Origin: Achromobacter ruhlandii
GTDB lineage: Bacteria > Pseudomonadota > Gammaproteobacteria > Burkholderiales > Burkholderiaceae_B
Assembly (NCBI RefSeq): GCF_902859695.1
Contig: NZ_CADIJL010000008.1
Span: 124,001-188,000 of the forward strand
Direction: 5' to 3'
DNA length: 64,000 nt
This document shows, in pieces, positions 60,810-64,000 of this stretch (position 1 is the first letter of the stretch; each line of letters starts with the position of its first letter). The position numbers and the translations under genes were made by a program. Below the pieces are notes generated by a model. That model was given only the letters and a program-made list of their open reading frames with translations. It searched no databases and was not told the DNA's origin.

Positions 60810-61391
60810 TCAAAGTCGTCCACATTCGGCAAACGACACTACCGTGTCGCCGGCGACGACGAAATGGTCGATCACCCGCACATCCACCAGGCTCAGCGCC
60901 TGCTTCAGGCTCTGTGTCAGCAGCTCATCGGCCCGCGAGGGCTCGGCTTCCCCCGAGGGATGGTTGTGCGCAACGGCCAGCGCGGCGGCGTTACGGGCGA
61001 GCGCCCCCTTGACCAGTTCCCGAGGATAGACGGAGGTCTGGGTCAATGTCCCCCGGAACAATTCCTCGACTTCGATCAGGCGGTGCTGGGCGTCCAGGTA
61101 GAGCGCCAGGAACACCTCGTGCTCCAGGCCAGCGCAATACAGCCGCAGCCAATCGCGCAGGACTTGCGGCGAAGTCATTAGCGGGCCGCTGCGCATCTGC
61201 TCACGCAGATTGCGCAGCAGCAGTTCGCGGGCAATGCCCAAGCGATGGGCGAGAAAGGTATCGGTGGTGCCGAGCATGCCCATTTGCGCCACGGCATCGC
61301 TGACGTGCAAACGGTTGGTACTCGACGCGCAAACCAGGGGCGAGAGTAATTCACTGACCAGATCAGCGCGGGGCAAGGCAGATAGATTCAT
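60810..61391 (-). CDS. radC: RadC-family JAMM protein, 3' end rebuilt by the RIT element
   Basis: 193 aa from ATG 61391 (AGGAG upstream). N-terminal helical domain: [24 protein letters not shown] metal site: [20 protein letters not shown] (HxHPSG...SxxD), with the Glu in [11 protein letters not shown]. The end reads [10 protein letters not shown] where the displaced original reads FAERGLV. Element-borne RadC proteins are frequent in ICEs; no nuclease role is proven. The last 25 bases belong to the RIT terminal repeat. Confidence 0.9.
   Translation of the reverse strand: MNLSALPRADLVSELLSPLVCASSTNRLHVSDAVAQMGMLGTTDTFLAHRLGIARELLLRNLREQMRSGPLMTSPQVLRDWLRLYCAGLEHEVFLALYLDAQHRLIEVEELFRGTLTQTSVYPRELVKGALARNAAALAVAHNHPSGEAEPSRADELLTQSLKQALSLVDVRVIDHFVVAGDTVVSFAECGRL
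60821..60834 (+). repeat. Right att-like direct repeat of the RIT element
   Basis: CACATTCGGCAAAC, within the end of radC; partner of 57341-57354. Confidence 0.8.
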
Positions 61392-61866
61392 GGCGTTCTC
61401 CTCTATGAAACAAGAAAAGCGGAAACGCCGATCCCAAAGGGGACGAGGTCCCCGCTTGGGATGAAGGTGCGGACGAATGTACGTAACATCGGTCGGCACG
61501 ATGAATGAGGCAGGTATCGACTGCGACGCCGGCCAGAGCCGGGCTACATCCCAAGATGGAATGCAGGTATGCCCAGTCAGTTTCCGGCATCAGTAGGGTG
61601 GATTCAAGGGGATGTAGAGGACGCAATGTTCAAGCGGCCGGAATCCGACGGGCTTGCGAATGGCGTCGATGATGAGGGCGTGCCGATCGCTTCCTGCGGC
61701 GCAAGGGTGCGGTCGGCTTGGTCAACAGGGCCTACTTGCACTCCAGTGTGATCGGGATGTCAGCCTAATTGCACCGCACAAATTTTTTGCGTGACCGCCG
61801 TAAAACCCAGGACAAGCCTGAAAAATTTGATCAAGATGAAGGCTCAACCCTTCACGTAGAACGACG
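61392..61866. other. Intergenic region upstream of radC
   Basis: 475 bp between divergent genes. The first 15 bp hold the radC ribosome site. No clear promoter, repeat or RNA was seen; short frames here have poor composition. Confidence 0.4.
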
Positions 61867-62082
61867 ATGATCCGCCTCGGCTCGCAAATTCGACTCACTC
61901 GCCGGGAGGTCGAGCGCTTCCGGAAGATCACCGACATCGAGCCGGTGGACCTCCGCACGCTCGACGACCTGGACGCCTACATCGCCCGATGCAAGGCGCA
62001 CTACTGGGGCGTCTCCAGGGACACCCAGTTCCTGCATTGGCTCATCGACCGCGAATACGCCCAGTGCCGCCTGGCAGCATAG
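61867..62082 (+). CDS. Hypothetical protein, 71 aa
   Basis: Soluble and charged: IRLTRREVERFRKITDIEPV, RTLDDLDAYIARCKAHYWGV, then TQFLHWLIDREYAQCRLA. Helical, no known motif; the ribosome site is weak. Good composition and a clear helix pattern support a real gene. It is the only plus-strand gene in this part, facing the next gene end to end. Confidence 0.55.
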   Translation: MIRLGSQIRLTRREVERFRKITDIEPVDLRTLDDLDAYIARCKAHYWGVSRDTQFLHWLIDREYAQCRLAA

Positions 62083-62163
62083 CGCGGTTGGTTTTCTGGG
62101 GGCGACAGCCTCCCCAGCGTTTCTGCCGGGGAGGCGCCGCGCCATCGGGTACTGCCCTCGAAG

Positions 62164-62835
62164 TCACTGGAAGACACGCGGCTCGATCGTCGCGCCGCGC
62201 ATGAAGGCGAGGTAGGCGCCGGCCTTGCCGATGTCCCGGAAACTGGCGACGACTTCCTCGCGCCGCAGAACGTTCCAGGACCGGTCGGCGTCGCCCGAAG
62301 GCCTGATGCTCAAGTCGGCTTCACGGTAGGCGGCATGGCGATACAGGAAGTCGCCCGATTCCCAATCCACGATGGCAAGGAGGCAGGCGCACAGGATGGC
62401 ACTGCCGCCATGCTCGCCGGGCTCGATCAGCAAGGGGACCTTCAAACTCCCCGTCGAGCGGCCAATCCGGCCGACGACGTCGTGCTCTTCCAGCCAGGGT
62501 TCGCCGGTGCTCGTCTCACCCAGGATCAGGCGGACCTTTCGTTCGCGGGTGCGGCAGGATTCCAGGACCCTGGTGGCCTTGGCATCCGTGCCGGGATCGA
62601 AGTAGGTCGTGCGTGTCAGCGGCGACTCGCTCCAGGCCTGGACGGCTCGGCCGTACTTTTCGTAGCCGGTGAGGGTTGCGTAGTCCTCGTCCGTGAACGA
62701 CAGGTCGGCACGGCCCAACTTGCAGGCGATCTGGTTGGCGTGATCCCGGGCATTGGCAAAGCCAAGGCAGGTATAGCCCTCGCCGCAATCGATCACGTAG
62801 CGCTGTTGCGCCGCATTGATGCTCACCTTGTTCAT
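62164..62835 (-). CDS. Hypothetical ICE backbone protein, 223 aa
   Basis: ATG 62835 with AGGA upstream; a farther alternative start at 62997 is in shadow sequence. Contains YVIDCGEGYTCLGFANARDH, NQIACKLGRADLSFTDEDYA, ILCACLLAIVDWESGDFLYR and SWNVLRREEVVASFRDIGKA. Predicted soluble, no catalytic motif recognised. It is in the same direction as 62,948 and 63,475 and likely in the same transcript. Confidence 0.7.
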   Translation of the reverse strand: MNKVSINAAQQRYVIDCGEGYTCLGFANARDHANQIACKLGRADLSFTDEDYATLTGYEKYGRAVQAWSESPLTRTTYFDPGTDAKATRVLESCRTRERKVRLILGETSTGEPWLEEHDVVGRIGRSTGSLKVPLLIEPGEHGGSAILCACLLAIVDWESGDFLYRHAAYREADLSIRPSGDADRSWNVLRREEVVASFRDIGKAGAYLAFMRGATIEPRVFQ

Positions 62836-62947
62836 CTCGGGTTCCTTTCGAAATATCGTGGAACCCCACCCCGTCGGGCGTGAGCCCCACGGGGTTGTTG
62901 GGTATCCAGCAGGCCGGAGGTCGGCGAGCCGGTGGTGTCGCTGCGGC

Positions 62948-63190
62948 TCAGGCCGCCTGCGCCACTGCCTGGAATCCTTGCTCCAGGACGCCGGCATCGG
63001 CGGTCAGAATCGCTTGGTCGGACTCCAGACGACCCAGCTTCAGCAGCAGGGCGTCGGCGTGGTCCTGGTCTTCCGGGCTCAGGGAGGGGCGCAGTTGCAG
63101 GACCTCCTTCTTCATGAGGCGAAGCTCTTGGACGATGGCGCGCTCGGCGCGCGTTTCGATGGCATTCAGGATTTCAGTAGCGGTTCTCAT
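62948..63190 (-). CDS. Small helical protein, 80 aa
   Basis: ATG 63190 with AAGGA upstream. Fully helical, heptad-like: ATEILNAIETRAERAIVQEL, MKKEVLQLRPSLSPEDQDHA, LGRLESDQAILTADAGVLEQ. It could form a short coiled coil. It stands 112 bp upstream of the 62,835 gene. Family unknown. Confidence 0.65.
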   Translation of the reverse strand: MRTATEILNAIETRAERAIVQELRLMKKEVLQLRPSLSPEDQDHADALLLKLGRLESDQAILTADAGVLEQGFQAVAQAA

Positions 63191-63474
63191 CAATGGATTC
63201 CTTTCATTGCTGAAAAAAATGGGCCGGCATGCCGGGGGCAGATCGGCGGGCGAGGTTTGGCCCGGCGGGCGCAGACGGCGTAGCGGGCGGGTGGGGGCGC
63301 CCCGTGAAGTCGGCTTGCCGGCGTTCATGGGCACTCGATGAGGTGTGCGGGGATCGGGGCGAGCACCGCACGCGCCGCTGGGGAACAGCGGGCGTGGGCG
63401 TTCGGCGATCCGGATGCGACGGCAAGTGCCGCCGCATCACAGGCCGGGCCGGTGATGGCCTGGCGCTTCTCGGG

Positions 63475-63990
63475 TCAGGCGGCCGAGCGCGTTGATTTTC
63501 CGCTGGGCGAGGCCTGGGCTTCAGTGGATGCGGGTAACGGGTCGGCCGCAGGCTGGGCCGCCTGTTGCTCGAAGGCCGTGTGTGCCGCCGTGAACTCGGT
63601 TTCCCGAGCCAGGCGGCGCACTTGGGCGACGGCGGGCTCCTTGACCATTTCGGGCAGGCATTCGACGGCGATGTCGCTGCCGTGCCGCAGACCCTTCTGC
63701 AGACTGTGCAGCGGCCGGACGAACAGGCCGTGGCACAGCCAGCGGACAAACTGACCGATCCGCTTGTTGCGTGCCTGGCGGGCTTTGTGCCGACGCAGGG
63801 ATTCCTTACAGCACAGATACAACGCCAGATGGGTGCGCTTCATTTCGGGATCGGACTCGAGCTGGGCCATGACTTCCGTCGCGATGGCCGGATCACGGCC
63901 GACGCGCTGGTAGAAGCCGACCCAGGCACGCTCTTCCTCGGACTCGATACCGGAGCGCCGGGGGCGAGGACGGGGTTTCTCAAGGGACAT
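63475..63990 (-). CDS. Hypothetical basic protein, 171 aa
   Basis: Contains EEERAWVGFYQRVGRDPAIA, ALYLCCKESLRRHKARQARN and RIGQFVRWLCHGLFVRPLHS, with a disordered C-terminus (QPAADPLPASTEAQASPSGK). Strongly basic in the middle, so nucleic-acid binding is possible. No family recognised. The 284 bp before the next gene show no feature. Confidence 0.6.
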   Translation of the reverse strand: MSLEKPRPRPRRSGIESEEERAWVGFYQRVGRDPAIATEVMAQLESDPEMKRTHLALYLCCKESLRRHKARQARNKRIGQFVRWLCHGLFVRPLHSLQKGLRHGSDIAVECLPEMVKEPAVAQVRRLARETEFTAAHTAFEQQAAQPAADPLPASTEAQASPSGKSTRSAA

Positions 63991-64000
63991 GATGTTTCTC

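Larger units (their letters stand above)
57341..60834 (-). mobile_element. RIT element (recombinase in trio) in the 3' end of radC
   Basis: Three tyrosine recombinase genes in the same direction, overlapping by 4-8 bases, between two direct copies of CAC[G/A]TTCGGCAAAC (57341-57354 and 60821-60834). Imperfect inverted ends lie just inside: left TTTGCTGAATGTGGAC at 57,373 and, on the minus strand at the right, TTTGCCGAATGTGGAC; TTTGATATGTG follows in both. This is the build of RIT elements. The element replaced the last codons of radC while supplying a new stop. Confidence 0.85.

Noticed and set aside
62836-62997. N-terminal extension of the 223-aa backbone protein
   Set aside because: The extension is Arg/Pro-rich shadow sequence, and the internal ATG 62,835 has the ribosome site.

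Overview
The window is about 64 kb of GC-rich, gene-dense DNA with betaproteobacterial character: Czc/Cus-type RND pumps, CzcI proteins, an IHF-beta sequence of beta type, and beta-proteobacterial IS families. No rRNA, tRNA, CRISPR array or housekeeping operon was seen. Both ends carry accessory genes typical of integrative and conjugative elements (ICEs) or large conjugative plasmids: a GHKL ATPase, a DUF1845-like protein, AlpA, an integrase-like protein, DUF1173, an RDF-like protein with SbcD/SbcC-like proteins, RadC and many small unknowns. I read it as the cargo part of an ICE or conjugative plasmid from a metal-exposed betaproteobacterium. The genus cannot be fixed from the sequence, and the transfer machinery is not in the window.

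Layout. 1-8.2 kb: ICE backbone. 8.24-8.85 kb: relics (an ihfB 3' part and a collapsed copy of the 47.6-49.4 kb cassette). 8.9-16.5 kb: a heavy-metal RND pump with a PII-like protein and a DegS/HtrA-type protease. 16,642-29,110: a Tn3-family-bounded unit with 38-bp inverted ends and a 5-bp TATTG target duplication. It holds IS66/IS3/IS4 scraps, a TelA-TerD-VWA operon, a CDF zinc/cadmium exporter, a membrane protein and a P1B-4 ATPase, but no transposase. 29.2-38.2 kb: an orphan flgB, a broken czcD, small metal-binding proteins and a complete czcICBA operon. 38.2-42.9 kb: decay zone with a pentanucleotide microsatellite, IS and ATPase fragments, a TonB receptor and a second czcI. 43.0-47.4 kb: a two-component system and a CadA/ZntA-type ATPase whose N-terminus is derived from IHF-beta. 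47.6-57.2 kb: ICE cassette (RDF-like, SbcD-like, SbcC-like), with the first sbcC split by an insertion that carries a second, intact sbcC and a tyrosine recombinase. 57.3-60.8 kb: a RIT element (three overlapping tyrosine recombinases) lodged in the 3' end of radC. 60.8-64 kb: more ICE backbone.

How the genes fit together. The metal cargo covers each step of export: inner-membrane P-type ATPases (P1B-4 and CPC type) and a CDF protein move cations to the periplasm, small His/Met/Cys-rich proteins could bind them there, two RND tripartite pumps expel them, and an OmpR-type regulator with a CusS/CzcS-type kinase probably controls part of it. The TelA-TerD-VWA genes suggest a separate stress response. 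The backbone cassette of RDF-like protein plus SbcD/SbcC-like nuclease is the least understood functional unit. Decayed duplicates of it, of ihfB, of czcI and of czcD show repeated recombination inside the element.
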